Part shown: piece after piece, positions 1-8,135 of the stretch | How the letters are laid out: each line of letters opens with the position of its first letter | Numbering within the stretch: the first letter of the stretch is position 1 | Notes under the pieces: model-generated | What the model was told of the DNA's origin: nothing | Database searches by the model: none | The model's input: only the letters and a program-made list of their open reading frames with translations | Made by a program: the position numbers and the translations under genes | Assembly: GCA_021787665.1 (NCBI GenBank) | Contig: JAJYLN010000017.1 | Span: 1-52,975 of the forward strand | DNA length: 52,975 nucleotides | Reading direction: 5' to 3' | From: a bacterium | GTDB taxonomy: Bacteria > JAMCPX01

Positions 1-127
1 GTACGATCACCGATGAAGCGATACAGGAATATATCAAGCAGCAGGAAGGGGAGCAGGTTGCCGATGACAGTCAATTTCAAATTGACGGGTCTCCGAACCT
101 ACCGCCTTCAAGGCGGTAGTCATTCAG
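1..127 (+). mobile_element. Right end of an IS200/IS605-family insertion element
   Basis: The first ~127 bases are the right end of an IS200/IS605-type element whose body lies off the window. They hold the last codons of a Y1-transposase-like reading frame (stop at 117-119) and a subterminal perfect hairpin: arm CTACCGCCT at 99-107, loop TCA, arm AGGCGGTAG at 111-119. Such hairpins near the ends are characteristic of this family, which does not use terminal inverted repeats. Immediately after it the sequence becomes hsdM coding sequence, so the element sits inside that gene. The exact cleavage point (near 123-128) is inferred. Confidence 0.75.
3..119 (+). CDS. IS200/IS605 family transposase TnpA, C-terminal fragment
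   Basis: Frame 3 is open from the window edge to TAG at 117-119 and encodes 38 residues beginning TITDEAIQEYIKQQEGEQ, the usual kind of tail of IS200-like Y1 transposases (a final amphipathic helix around EYIxxQ followed by a short polar tail). The catalytic HUH and Tyr regions lie off the window. The stop codon falls in the 3' arm of the right-end hairpin, a compact arrangement common in these elements. The same bases can also be read in frame 1 as the apparent N-terminus of hsdM, but that reading is low-complexity and unlike any methyltransferase. Family assignment rests on the tail and the hairpin only. Confidence 0.65.
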   Translation, partial: TITDEAIQEYIKQQEGEQVADDSQFQIDGSPNLPPSRR

Positions 128-1329
128 ATAAAGCCAATGACCTTTTGGAAGAGCATAACCGTGTTCTTGAAGGTGTTCTTTCCGCTACCAATTTCAACGA
201 TAAGGACAGGTTGCCGGACAGCACGCTCTCAAAGCTCATTTTGCACTTCTCGAAACTCAGGTTGCGGAACGAGGATCTTGAAGAACCGGATATCCTTGGC
301 CGGGCCTATGAATATCTTATAGGCGAATTCGCTGATGACGCAGGTAAGAAAGGCGGGGAATTTTATACACCCAAAGAGGTTGTGTCACTTCTGGTCGAGA
401 TTCTCGATCCGCAGGAAGGGATGTACGTCTGCGATCCCGCGTGCGGATCCGGTGGGATGCTTGTACAAACAGTCTACCATCTGAAGTCCGTGCATCAGAA
501 TTATAAAAACGTTGTCCTCCATGGACAGGAGAAAAATATAGGCACATGGGCAATATGCAAGATGAACATGCTTTTGCACGGAATCGGCGGTGCACGGATA
601 GAAAAAGGTGACACCATACGCGAGCCCAAGCTGATGCAAAAAGGGAAATTGATCGAGTACGATACTGTCATTGCCAATCCGCCGTTCTCTCTTAAAAACT
701 GGGGTATCGAGGTGGCAGGAAACGATCCGTTTAATAGATTTAAGTATGGTATCCCGCCGAAAAGCTATGGAGATTATGCCTTTGTTCAGCACATGATTGC
801 TGTACTCAAACCCTCAGGCAAGGCCGGCGTCATCCTGCCGCACGGCGCCCTTTTCCGTGGTGGAGCAGAAGGCAAGATCAGAAAAGGTATTTTGGAAGAA
901 GACATCGTCGAGGCAGTCATAGGCCTTCCGCCCAATCTTTTTTATGGTGCGAGTATTCCGGCTTGTCTTTTTATTATCAACAAAAAGAAATCGGCCCGCA
1001 ATAAGGGCAAGGTGTTCTTTTTATATGGAGCTCGCGACTTTCTTCAGGGCAAAAAACAGAACAAACTCAGACCCGAGGACATCGATAAAATAGTTAGCGC
1101 ATACCGTTCCAATGCCACGGTGGGAAAATATTGCCGTCCTGTACTGTTGGACGAGATCCGACGTAATGATTACAACCTCAATATAACACGGTACATCGAT
1201 ATTACTGAACAAGAGGCCTCGATAGATGTCCAGAAGACGATCGACGAGCTTACCAGGCTCAAAAAAGAACGGGCATCGGCAGAGGAAAAAGTAGAAAGTC
1301 ATTTAAAATATTTAGGCTACAAGATATAG
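121..1329 (+). CDS. hsdM: Type I restriction-modification methyltransferase subunit HsdM, 5'-truncated by an IS
   Basis: HsdM is the adenine-N6 methyltransferase subunit of type I R-M systems; it acts with HsdS to modify DNA and with HsdS and HsdR to restrict it. Homologous sequence begins at about base 121 (SDKANDLLEEH...). It contains the S-adenosylmethionine motif DPACGSGG (about bases 433-456) and the catalytic NPPF motif (about 676-687), ends in a coiled-coil-like tail (ELTRLKKERASAEEKVESH), and stops at 1327-1329. Family members have roughly 100 or more extra residues of N-terminal helical domain; here those are cut off by the IS200/IS605 end. The frame stays open back to an ATG at 13, so a chimeric protein starting inside the IS is formally possible, and a TTG lies at about 151. 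No clear ribosome site is visible. I infer the gene is inactive unless such an internal start works. Confidence 0.85.
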   Translation, partial: HSDKANDLLEEHNRVLEGVLSATNFNDKDRLPDSTLSKLILHFSKLRLRNEDLEEPDILGRAYEYLIGEFADDAGKKGGEFYTPKEVVSLLVEILDPQEGMYVCDPACGSGGMLVQTVYHLKSVHQNYKNVVLHGQEKNIGTWAICKMNMLLHGIGGARIEKGDTIREPKLMQKGKLIEYDTVIANPPFSLKNWGIEVAGNDPFNRFKYGIPPKSYGDYAFVQHMIAVLKPSGKAGVILPHGALFRGGAEGKIRKGILEEDIVEAVIGLPPNLFYGASIPACLFIINKKKSARNKGKVFFLYGARDFLQGKKQNKLRPEDIDKIVSAYRSNATVGKYCRPVLLDEIRRNDYNLNITRYIDITEQEASIDVQKTIDELTRLKKERASAEEKVESHLKYLGYKI

Positions 1330-1332
1330 GTC

Positions 1333-1930
1333 ATGGAGTTTACAGGTAAAAAAGACGTAGATACGGCGCTGAGCGCCTTAGGGGAGCAACTATCCGCCAT
1401 CAGTATAGATGTAATTGACCTGTTGGTGTGCGGTGGGGCCGGGCTCCATGTCCTTGGAATGATATCGAGAACAACGAAAGACGTCGATGTAGTTGCAATA
1501 GTTTCACATAACTCTTCGAACCAATTGATACTGGGAACTGCAAAGCCCCTGCCGCTGAGCCTTGTCGAGGCGGCAAAAAAGGTAGAAAGGGATTTTCAAC
1601 TGAAGGACGGCTGGATAAATCCCGGACCTACATCTGCATTGGACTTTGGACTACCTGAGGGTGTTTTGGACAGGGCAGAAACGCACACATACGGCAAGCA
1701 TCTTATCGTACGCTTTATCAGCCGCTACGATCAGATATTTTAAACTCTATGCCGCAGTGGATCAGGGCGGGAAACACTACCAGGACCTTATTGCCCTGAA
1801 ACCCATCGCAGAGGAGCTTGAAATGGCCGCCCGCTGGAGCATGACGCACGATGTTTCAGAAGGGTACAGGGAGTCGCTGAAGTGTATGCTAAGTGAAATG
1901 GGGCATAAGGATGTTGCCGATAGAATTTAG
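1333..1930 (+). pseudogene. DUF6036/AbiEii-like nucleotidyltransferase-fold protein, frameshifted
   Basis: Starts with ATG three bases after hsdM and reads MEFTGKKDVDTALSALGEQL..., with a Pol-beta-type nucleotidyltransferase signature GGAGLHVLGMISRTTKDVDV (GG followed by DxD; about residues 35-55). The frame ends prematurely at TAA 1741-1743, but the neighbouring frame continues the same protein family without loss (KLYAAVDQGGKHYQDLIALKP ... RWSMTHDVSEGYRE ... HKDVADRI) to 1930. Removing one T from the TTTT run at 1738-1741 joins the two into ~198 residues (DQIFKLYAAVD). So it is either a homopolymer mutation or a sequencing error; programmed slippage at TTTTAAAC is less likely. The family resembles AbiEii-type toxins, and the next gene encodes a winged-helix protein. 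The toxin role is inference. Confidence 0.7.
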
Positions 1931-2969
1931 AGAAGCACTTATCGATAGAATCCTTGCCTTTCTATGGAGGCAGTGGTCAGCACTGGGCGTGCTTGGTGAA
2001 TCAGGTGCGGAGGATGACTGGGTCATCGATCCCGAACCTCTGCTTGTTTTCTCTCTGGACATAGGGCGCTATGAGCCGAGGCTGTATGACGAAATCCTTG
2101 CATGGCTGCTGGTAAACGGCCAATGGCTCGATATGGCAAGGCTGAAAAGAATCCTTGAGAAACAGAATAGAGAGACTGTGCAGGTAGCGGGCGCAGCATT
2201 TCAATTTGCCTTGTCAAAAGGGAACAAGCGGAAATGGCAAAATATAACGCAATTTTGTGTAAGCATGTATAAGAAGCAATCCGGACAAGTGTACATAGAG
2301 CCGCTCTTCAAGGAGAGATCGGGAAAATCCCATCCCCTGGCTGTTGGTGATCAAGTTGAACCAAATTTTTTACTTTTTTCTTTGAACCGTCCAAAAATCA
2401 ATATACAGAAAGAGGCAAAAGAAGTGCCTGTTAATGCAAGTGCTAATCTGCGGTTTCTCTTGAGGTCCCTTTTCGGTATTGGAGCAAAGTCAGAATCCAT
2501 CCTGTACCTGTTGACCCATGAAGGTGCACGCCCCAGGGAAATCGCCGATGCCGTGGGACTTTTCTGGCTCGGTATACATCAAACCTTATTGGACCTTGCA
2601 AGGTCAGGCCTGGTGCTGACAAGGAGCAGGGGTAGGAAGGTGGAATACTGGGTGTCTCACAGGAAATGGTGGGATTTTCTCGCTTCGCTAAATATCGAGG
2701 AAACGCCTGAGCCCAAATGGCTCAACTGGAGCGCTATCTTCTCAGCCCTTTCGGTTGCATGGAAAGCGGTTGATGAAATGGCATTCGGAACAGAGTCCGA
2801 CTATATGAAGAGTTCAAAACTTCAGGACAGCCTTGAGATCATAGCACAGGAATTCTCCCGGGGCGGACATGATATTCCGAGAATACCGACCATGGCCCTT
2901 CCGCCGGATCTGCACCAGAAAACAGCCCTGCTTTTTTTAGGCAGCCTTTTTGGAGTGACTAATGGGTAA
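1911..2969 (+). CDS. Winged-helix DNA-binding protein, candidate antitoxin/regulator partner of the nucleotidyltransferase
   Basis: A 352-residue protein whose start overlaps the last codons of the frameshifted nucleotidyltransferase, indicating translational coupling. I prefer ATG 1911 over GTG 1893 because GGGG lies seven bases upstream. The N-terminal half is not recognisable by eye. The second half (about residues 185-270) looks like a MarR/ArsR-type winged helix: SESILYLLTHEGARPREIADAVGL (helix-turn-helix) followed by LLDLARSGLVLTRSRGRKVEYWV (recognition helix and wing). Pairs of a winged-helix protein and a nucleotidyltransferase resemble AbiEi/AbiEii abortive-infection modules, though here the order is toxin-like gene first. 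Its 3' end overlaps hsdS by eight bases, so it belongs to the R-M transcription unit. Confidence 0.6.
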   Translation: MLPIEFREALIDRILAFLWRQWSALGVLGESGAEDDWVIDPEPLLVFSLDIGRYEPRLYDEILAWLLVNGQWLDMARLKRILEKQNRETVQVAGAAFQFALSKGNKRKWQNITQFCVSMYKKQSGQVYIEPLFKERSGKSHPLAVGDQVEPNFLLFSLNRPKINIQKEAKEVPVNASANLRFLLRSLFGIGAKSESILYLLTHEGARPREIADAVGLFWLGIHQTLLDLARSGLVLTRSRGRKVEYWVSHRKWWDFLASLNIEETPEPKWLNWSAIFSALSVAWKAVDEMAFGTESDYMKSSKLQDSLEIIAQEFSRGGHDIPRIPTMALPPDLHQKTALLFLGSLFGVTNG

Positions 2970-4224
2970 CCAGATAACCACCCTCCGCATGGAGCAGAGA
3001 TTCAAAAAGACCCCGGCAGGTGAAATCCCGGTGGACTGGGAAGTTTCTCGTTTATTAGATGTTGCAACAATTATTATGGGGCAATCTCCTCCATCTTCTA
3101 GCTATAATAAAAATGGCATAGGTCTACCTTTTTACCAAGGGAATGCTGATTTCGGAAGAATATTCCCTACTTTAAACAATTGGTGTGCCGCACCAAAGAA
3201 GCAGGCAGAAAAGGGTGATATTCTCATAAGTGTTCGTGCTCCTGTAGGGGAAGTAAATATTGCTCCTCAGAAATGCTGTATTGGGCGTGGACTTGCAGTG
3301 CTAAGGCCTCAAGGCATAGATAGTAATTACCTATATTATATATTAATTTATTCTTCTACACTACTTAATAATCTCTCACAAGGAAGTACTTTCGGGGCAA
3401 TTAATAGTAAGGAACTATCCGATTTACAAATCCCTATACCGCCAAAGCGAGAGCAAAAAGAGATAGGATTATTTCTTTCTAATGTCGATGAGGCTATTGA
3501 TAAAACAGATGCTGTCATCGAAAAGACCAGAGAGCTAAAAAAGGGATTGATGCAGCAACTGCTGACGAAGGGAATTCAAAGAGGAAGATCCAAATCTCAA
3601 GATTTCAAAGACACGGAGATTGGAAAAATACCGAAGCACTGGGATATTCTACCAGCAGAGCAAGTTTGCAAAAGGGTAACAGATGGTACCCATGATACAC
3701 CAAAACCAGCCAACACCGGCTATTTTCTAGTAACATCAAAAAATATAAAAAATGGTAATATTGATTTTTCAGATGCTTATTTAATTAATAATTCAGATTT
3801 TAACGAAGCAAATAAAAGGAGTAAAGTTGATAGTTATGATGTATTATTTAGTATGATAGGCACAATAGGAGAAACAACAATAGTACCTGATGATAATCCA
3901 CATTTTGCAATAAAAAATATTGGTTTATTTAAAACCAATGAGAACAAATGGTTAGCTTTATGGTTGCATTATTATTTTTGTTCAAAATTTGCTCAATCTT
4001 ATATCAATAGCAATGTTAAAGGTTCATCTCAAAAATATTTACCACTATATTCATTAAGGAATTTTCCTATAATAGTTCCTCCTCCGTTAGAACAAAAAAA
4101 GATTGCGGAAGTTCTTTCAACTGTCGATAATGAGATAACCCATGAGGAAGAGCATAAATCTCAGTTAGATCGCATAAAAAAGGCTCTAATGGGAGTGCTG
4201 CTGACAGGGAAGGTGCGGGTGTAA
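2962..4224 (+). CDS. hsdS: Type I restriction-modification specificity subunit HsdS
   Basis: HsdS recognises the bipartite DNA target. The 420-residue protein shows the classic duplicated layout. TRD1 begins after GEIPVDWEVSRLLDV, followed by a central coiled-coil helix (PPKREQKEIGLFLSNVDEAID...TRELKKGLMQQLL). TRD2 begins after GKIPKHWDILPAEQV, followed by a second conserved helix (PPLEQKKIAEVLSTVDNEI...). ATG 2962 is preceded by GGAG at a good distance and overlaps the upstream gene. Both target-recognition regions, especially about 3700-4120, are far more AT-rich than the conserved segments and flanking genes, as expected from exchange of recognition domains by recombination. It is intact and could still guide HsdR or another HsdM in the cell. 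Confidence 0.93.
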   Translation: MGNQITTLRMEQRFKKTPAGEIPVDWEVSRLLDVATIIMGQSPPSSSYNKNGIGLPFYQGNADFGRIFPTLNNWCAAPKKQAEKGDILISVRAPVGEVNIAPQKCCIGRGLAVLRPQGIDSNYLYYILIYSSTLLNNLSQGSTFGAINSKELSDLQIPIPPKREQKEIGLFLSNVDEAIDKTDAVIEKTRELKKGLMQQLLTKGIQRGRSKSQDFKDTEIGKIPKHWDILPAEQVCKRVTDGTHDTPKPANTGYFLVTSKNIKNGNIDFSDAYLINNSDFNEANKRSKVDSYDVLFSMIGTIGETTIVPDDNPHFAIKNIGLFKTNENKWLALWLHYYFCSKFAQSYINSNVKGSSQKYLPLYSLRNFPIIVPPPLEQKKIAEVLSTVDNEITHEEEHKSQLDRIKKALMGVLLTGKVRV

Positions 4225-4228
4225 TGCT

Positions 4229-7200
4229 ATGACCACATTCAACGAAGACACGCTTTCCGAGAAACCGGCGATAGAGCAATTGAAGCGGATGGGGTATGAG
4301 TTTATCCCAGGTGATAAGCTCGATCCGCAGGAAAACGAAGACTCAGAGCGCTCGTCACGGCGCGATGTGGTGCTGGTCAATCGCTTGCGGGCAAAACTTG
4401 TTGAATTGAACCCGGATGCTTCCGAAGGGGCAATAGATAAAGCCATCCGGCGCGTGACGAACATTCAGGGCACCGGTATTTTGGATGAAAACAGGACATT
4501 CCATCACGATCTTGTCTCAAATATCTCGATAGACCAGGAGACGGATGCAGGCAGACGCGGTGTGACCATCAAGTTCATAGATTTTGATCATCCGGAGATG
4601 AACGAGTTCCTGGTAGTCAACCAGTTCTGGGTAAAGGGACACGACGTTTATGATCGTCCGGACATCGTGATCTTCGTGAACGGCATACCGCTCGTTGTTA
4701 TCGAATGCAAAAGCCCTGTCGCGAAAGAGACTGGAACAAAAGAGGCGTTGGATCAATTGATCCGTTATCAAAAGGAGATACCGGCACTATTCCGTACTAA
4801 TCAGATCCTGATCGGCATTAACCTGTTCGGAGCAAAATACGGGGTAATCGGTGCAAGTCAGGAAGACTTCCATGAATGGAAGGCTAAGCCTGAAGAGAAA
4901 CTGCCAATACTCAGGGATCATCCTATGGTCAAAGAGATGCTTGAACTGAAGTTGATCGATAAAAATGGCCTATCCCTTACACCGGCAGCGCAGGATGTTT
5001 TGATAGCAGTGCTTCTGAATAAGAAGAACCTTCTTGATATCATCCGGAACTTCATTCTCTTCGATACCAAAAACGGCATGATGACAAAAAAGATTACCCG
5101 CTACCAGCAATTCACCGCTGTTCTTAAGATTGTTAACAGGATACTTCACGAGAAAGAAAAAAAGGGCATAATCTGGCACTGGCAAGGATCCGGCAAGTCT
5201 CTTACCATGCTCTTTACGGCCCTCAAGCTCCGAAGAGAAGAGGCATTGCTTCAAAATCCATATATTCTGGTGATAACGGACAGGAAATATTTGGATCGGC
5301 AGATATCCGATACATTCCGGGAATGCGGGTTCCCAAACCCAATCCGGGCAGAAAACTCGAAAGACCTCTACCATATGTTATCTGAAGGCGTAGGGCGTAC
5401 TATAATGACTACGGTACAGAAATTCAGAACCATGCCGGACAAGCCTTTATCAACCGCAAAAAATATCATCGTACTGACCGATGAAGCGCACAGGACACAG
5501 TACGGGAGTTTTTCCATTTATTTAGGAAAGGCCTTGCCGCATGCATCAATTTTTGCCTTTACCGGAACACCTCTGGATAAGCGGGGCAGAAATACGTACA
5601 GAGTTTTCAGTCCACACGGTGAACGATACCTGGATAGGTATACAATATTTCAATCAGAACAGGACAGGACTACCGTACCAATTAAGTATATGAGCCGCAT
5701 GGCGGAGCTGCGCATAATAGGTTCGTCACTTGATTCATTGTTGTCCGCATTGTTCCCCGGAAAAACAAAAAAAGAGCTTGCAGCTCTGAAAAAGCAATTC
5801 GCCACTCGTAATGCGCTGACACACGCCCCCCAACGCATAGAAAGGATCGCCCTGGATATTGTAAAACACTACAATCAGGTTGTTAGGCCGGACGGCTTTA
5901 AAGCGATGCTCGTTGCCGAATCCCGTGATGCGGTTGTCAAATATAAGAATGCGCTGGATCGTCTTATCGATCCCGGCATGTCGGCAGTTGTCATGACCAT
6001 CAATGAAAAAGAGGATCCGGACGAATGGAAAGAAAAATACTTTCTTACCGAAAAGGACGAAGACACACTCAAGGGACGTTTTATGGATCCCGATGAGCCT
6101 CTTTCAATTTTCATCGTTTGCGATAAGTTGCTTGCCGGATTCGATGCTCCCATTCTTCAGGCTATGTATCTTGACAGCCGGCTCAGGGAGCATAACCTCC
6201 TTCAGGCCGTCGCACGCACAGACAGACCGTATCCAAGGAAAAATTTCGGACTTGTTGTAGATTACATAGGTGTCGGGACAGAGCTCTTGAAAGCGCTTGA
6301 GATGTTCAATGCCGAGGACCTTGTTGGGCTATTCAATATCGACGATGTCGAAAAAGAGCTTGTAAAATTAAAAGATCATCATAAGGCAGCAATAGACATC
6401 TTTTCCGGAATACCGCTCGACGGAGACCCGAAAGAAGTTATACAGAAATGCATGGATGTTCTGAGCAGTGCAAAATTGAGGGATACGTTTAACGGCACCT
6501 ATCGTGCGTTTGCTGGAAGTATGGATTTTTTGATGCCCGATGTGAGAGTAGCTCCATATATAAAGGATTTTAAGTTCCTGGGCTTGATCAGGGAAGCGGC
6601 GAGGAACCTTTATCGGGATGAGAGCCTGCGAATGGATGATCTGGGCCGTAGAATCGAAGCGCTGATACACGCCCATGTCGTTGCCGAAGGGATCGAGGAT
6701 CTATTGAAACCCCTAATCATAAGCTCCAGCGATTTTACGGATAAGCTCAAAGCCAAGGGAAGTGATAAAGCGCAGGCTGTTCACCTGGAATATGCTATCA
6801 GGGACGAGATTCAGGAACATGCAGCCGAAGATCCGGTATTTTATGAATCTCTTCAGAAGCAGCTTGAAACATTAATAGAGAGTCAGAAAAAAGAAAGAAA
6901 AGACGATGCCGAGGTTTTGCGTTCCCTGATGCAGATCAAGGATAAGGAAGCCAGAAAGGATGCGGATGCACGGAAATATGGCCTTGACGGAAGCAAGGAG
7001 TTCGCTTTCTTCGGTTTGATTGGAAAATTCCAGAAAGCAATCCCGCTCAAGACTGAGGAGGAGATGTCTTCTCTCGCAAAGAAAATCATAGAAATATTGG
7101 AAAAGCATGCCGTTGTGGAATGGACGGATCGGGAAGATATCCAAAAGGAAATGCGTCGTGACATTAAACGTGTGCTGCGTGCCAAGGGCTGTACTGAGAA

Positions 7201-7261
7201 AGACCTGCCGCATGTAGTCAGGGAGTTTATGGAGATAGGGCAGCGGTGGGTAAAGAGATAG
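4229..7261 (+). CDS. hsdR: Type I restriction enzyme HsdR (nuclease/translocase) subunit
   Basis: HsdR translocates DNA using ATP and cleaves it. The 1010-residue protein shows an N-terminal PD-(D/E)xK nuclease domain (D145 in RPDIVIF, E159 and K161 in VVIECKSP) and a superfamily 2 helicase motor with Walker A GSGKS at 320-324, DEAH at 418-421 and TGTP at about 446-449. The second RecA-like lobe ends in the motif QAVARTDRPYPRKNFG. A charged helical C-terminus would bind the HsdM/HsdS core. The length is normal for the family and no lesion is visible. The start lies four bases after hsdS. With hsdM truncated, an active HsdR would be dangerous if unmodified sites exist, so either restriction is silent or methylation is supplied elsewhere. 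Confidence 0.95.
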   Translation: MTTFNEDTLSEKPAIEQLKRMGYEFIPGDKLDPQENEDSERSSRRDVVLVNRLRAKLVELNPDASEGAIDKAIRRVTNIQGTGILDENRTFHHDLVSNISIDQETDAGRRGVTIKFIDFDHPEMNEFLVVNQFWVKGHDVYDRPDIVIFVNGIPLVVIECKSPVAKETGTKEALDQLIRYQKEIPALFRTNQILIGINLFGAKYGVIGASQEDFHEWKAKPEEKLPILRDHPMVKEMLELKLIDKNGLSLTPAAQDVLIAVLLNKKNLLDIIRNFILFDTKNGMMTKKITRYQQFTAVLKIVNRILHEKEKKGIIWHWQGSGKSLTMLFTALKLRREEALLQNPYILVITDRKYLDRQISDTFRECGFPNPIRAENSKDLYHMLSEGVGRTIMTTVQKFRTMPDKPLSTAKNIIVLTDEAHRTQYGSFSIYLGKALPHASIFAFTGTPLDKRGRNTYRVFSPHGERYLDRYTIFQSEQDRTTVPIKYMSRMAELRIIGSSLDSLLSALFPGKTKKELAALKKQFATRNALTHAPQRIERIALDIVKHYNQVVRPDGFKAMLVAESRDAVVKYKNALDRLIDPGMSAVVMTINEKEDPDEWKEKYFLTEKDEDTLKGRFMDPDEPLSIFIVCDKLLAGFDAPILQAMYLDSRLREHNLLQAVARTDRPYPRKNFGLVVDYIGVGTELLKALEMFNAEDLVGLFNIDDVEKELVKLKDHHKAAIDIFSGIPLDGDPKEVIQKCMDVLSSAKLRDTFNGTYRAFAGSMDFLMPDVRVAPYIKDFKFLGLIREAARNLYRDESLRMDDLGRRIEALIHAHVVAEGIEDLLKPLIISSSDFTDKLKAKGSDKAQAVHLEYAIRDEIQEHAAEDPVFYESLQKQLETLIESQKKERKDDAEVLRSLMQIKDKEARKDADARKYGLDGSKEFAFFGLIGKFQKAIPLKTEEEMSSLAKKIIEILEKHAVVEWTDREDIQKEMRRDIKRVLRAKGCTEKDLPHVVREFMEIGQRWVKR

Positions 7262-7263
7262 CT

Positions 7264-8040
7264 ATGCCGCATATTGCTTACAAAGGGATAAATCTTTATT
7301 TCTCAGTACTTGTATCAAAGAGAAGAAGAACAATTGCACTGAGAGTCAACAGAAATGGTACTGTCGCAGTAGCTGCACCTTCATTTGTCAACGGGGCGAT
7401 TGTTCGCGGATTTGTAAAGAGAAAGGCTGGATGGATATTGGAGAAACAGAAATACTTTGCCGAAGTGGCGAGAAAATATCCTCCACGGGAATTTACGAGC
7501 GGTGAGACCTTTCCTCTTCACGGTCGAAATTATATGCTGAAAATAGTGAATGTCATTTCTATAGAGACTTTAAGATCTATTTCTAACGGGATAAGAGCCC
7601 CGGGAATAGAAAAGTACGGCTATAAGGTCGAAGGGAAAAGGCTGAAGATATTCATCAATCAACAGGCGGGTAAAGAGCAGCAGGACATCGCAAGAAAAGC
7701 TGTCCAGGATTGGTACACCGTTCACACGGAAAAGAAGGTCAATACGGTCATAGCAAAGTATGCTTCAGCTCTGGACGTTCTGCCTTTAAAAATAAAGGTT
7801 GTTGATCAGAGGAGCAGATGGGCAAGCTGCTCGAAAACAAAAGTTCTGAGATTCAACTGGCGGCTCTCAATGATGCCCGTGTCGGTTCTGGAATACATAG
7901 TCGTGCATGAACTTTGCCATCTTAAGGTGCATGACCACTCTCCCCGGTTCTGGAGAATTGTGAAATCCGTGCTGCCGGATTATGAAAAACGCCGCGCCTG
8001 GCTTCGGGAAAACGGCATTATAATCGCCTTGATGTTTTAG
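7264..8040 (+). CDS. YgjP-type zinc metallopeptidase (SprT-like fold) linked to the R-M operon
   Basis: Begins at ATG 7264 just after the hsdR stop (an alternative GTG at 7246 would overlap hsdR). The 258-residue product has a variable, basic N-terminal region (VSKRRRTIALRVNRNGTVAVAAP) and a C-terminal metalloprotease core: SRWASCSKTKVLRFNWRL, then YIVVHELCHLKVHDHSPRFW, containing the zinc-binding HExxH (HELCH) and a downstream conserved His. This is the usual arrangement of the YgjP/DUF45 family, often found next to type I hsdR genes. The substrate is unknown; a role in controlling HsdR level is my inference from neighbourhood only. No membrane segment or signal peptide is seen. It ends the defence operon. 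Confidence 0.85.
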   Translation: MPHIAYKGINLYFSVLVSKRRRTIALRVNRNGTVAVAAPSFVNGAIVRGFVKRKAGWILEKQKYFAEVARKYPPREFTSGETFPLHGRNYMLKIVNVISIETLRSISNGIRAPGIEKYGYKVEGKRLKIFINQQAGKEQQDIARKAVQDWYTVHTEKKVNTVIAKYASALDVLPLKIKVVDQRSRWASCSKTKVLRFNWRLSMMPVSVLEYIVVHELCHLKVHDHSPRFWRIVKSVLPDYEKRRAWLRENGIIIALMF

Positions 8041-8135
8041 GAGAGAGAAGGGGTCTGCCCTTGACATTTGACATTCAGCGGTAAGGAAAAAGAAACTTTA
8101 AAAAAGGACCTGACCGATGTCGAGATCTCTGAGAT

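Noticed and set aside
99-119. Hairpin as an intrinsic terminator
   Set aside because: No U-run follows; position at the end of a transposase frame fits an IS200/IS605 subterminal hairpin better.
13-120. N-terminal 36 residues of hsdM starting at ATG 13
   Set aside because: The translation is unlike any HsdM, and the same bases encode a transposase tail and hairpin in frame 3.
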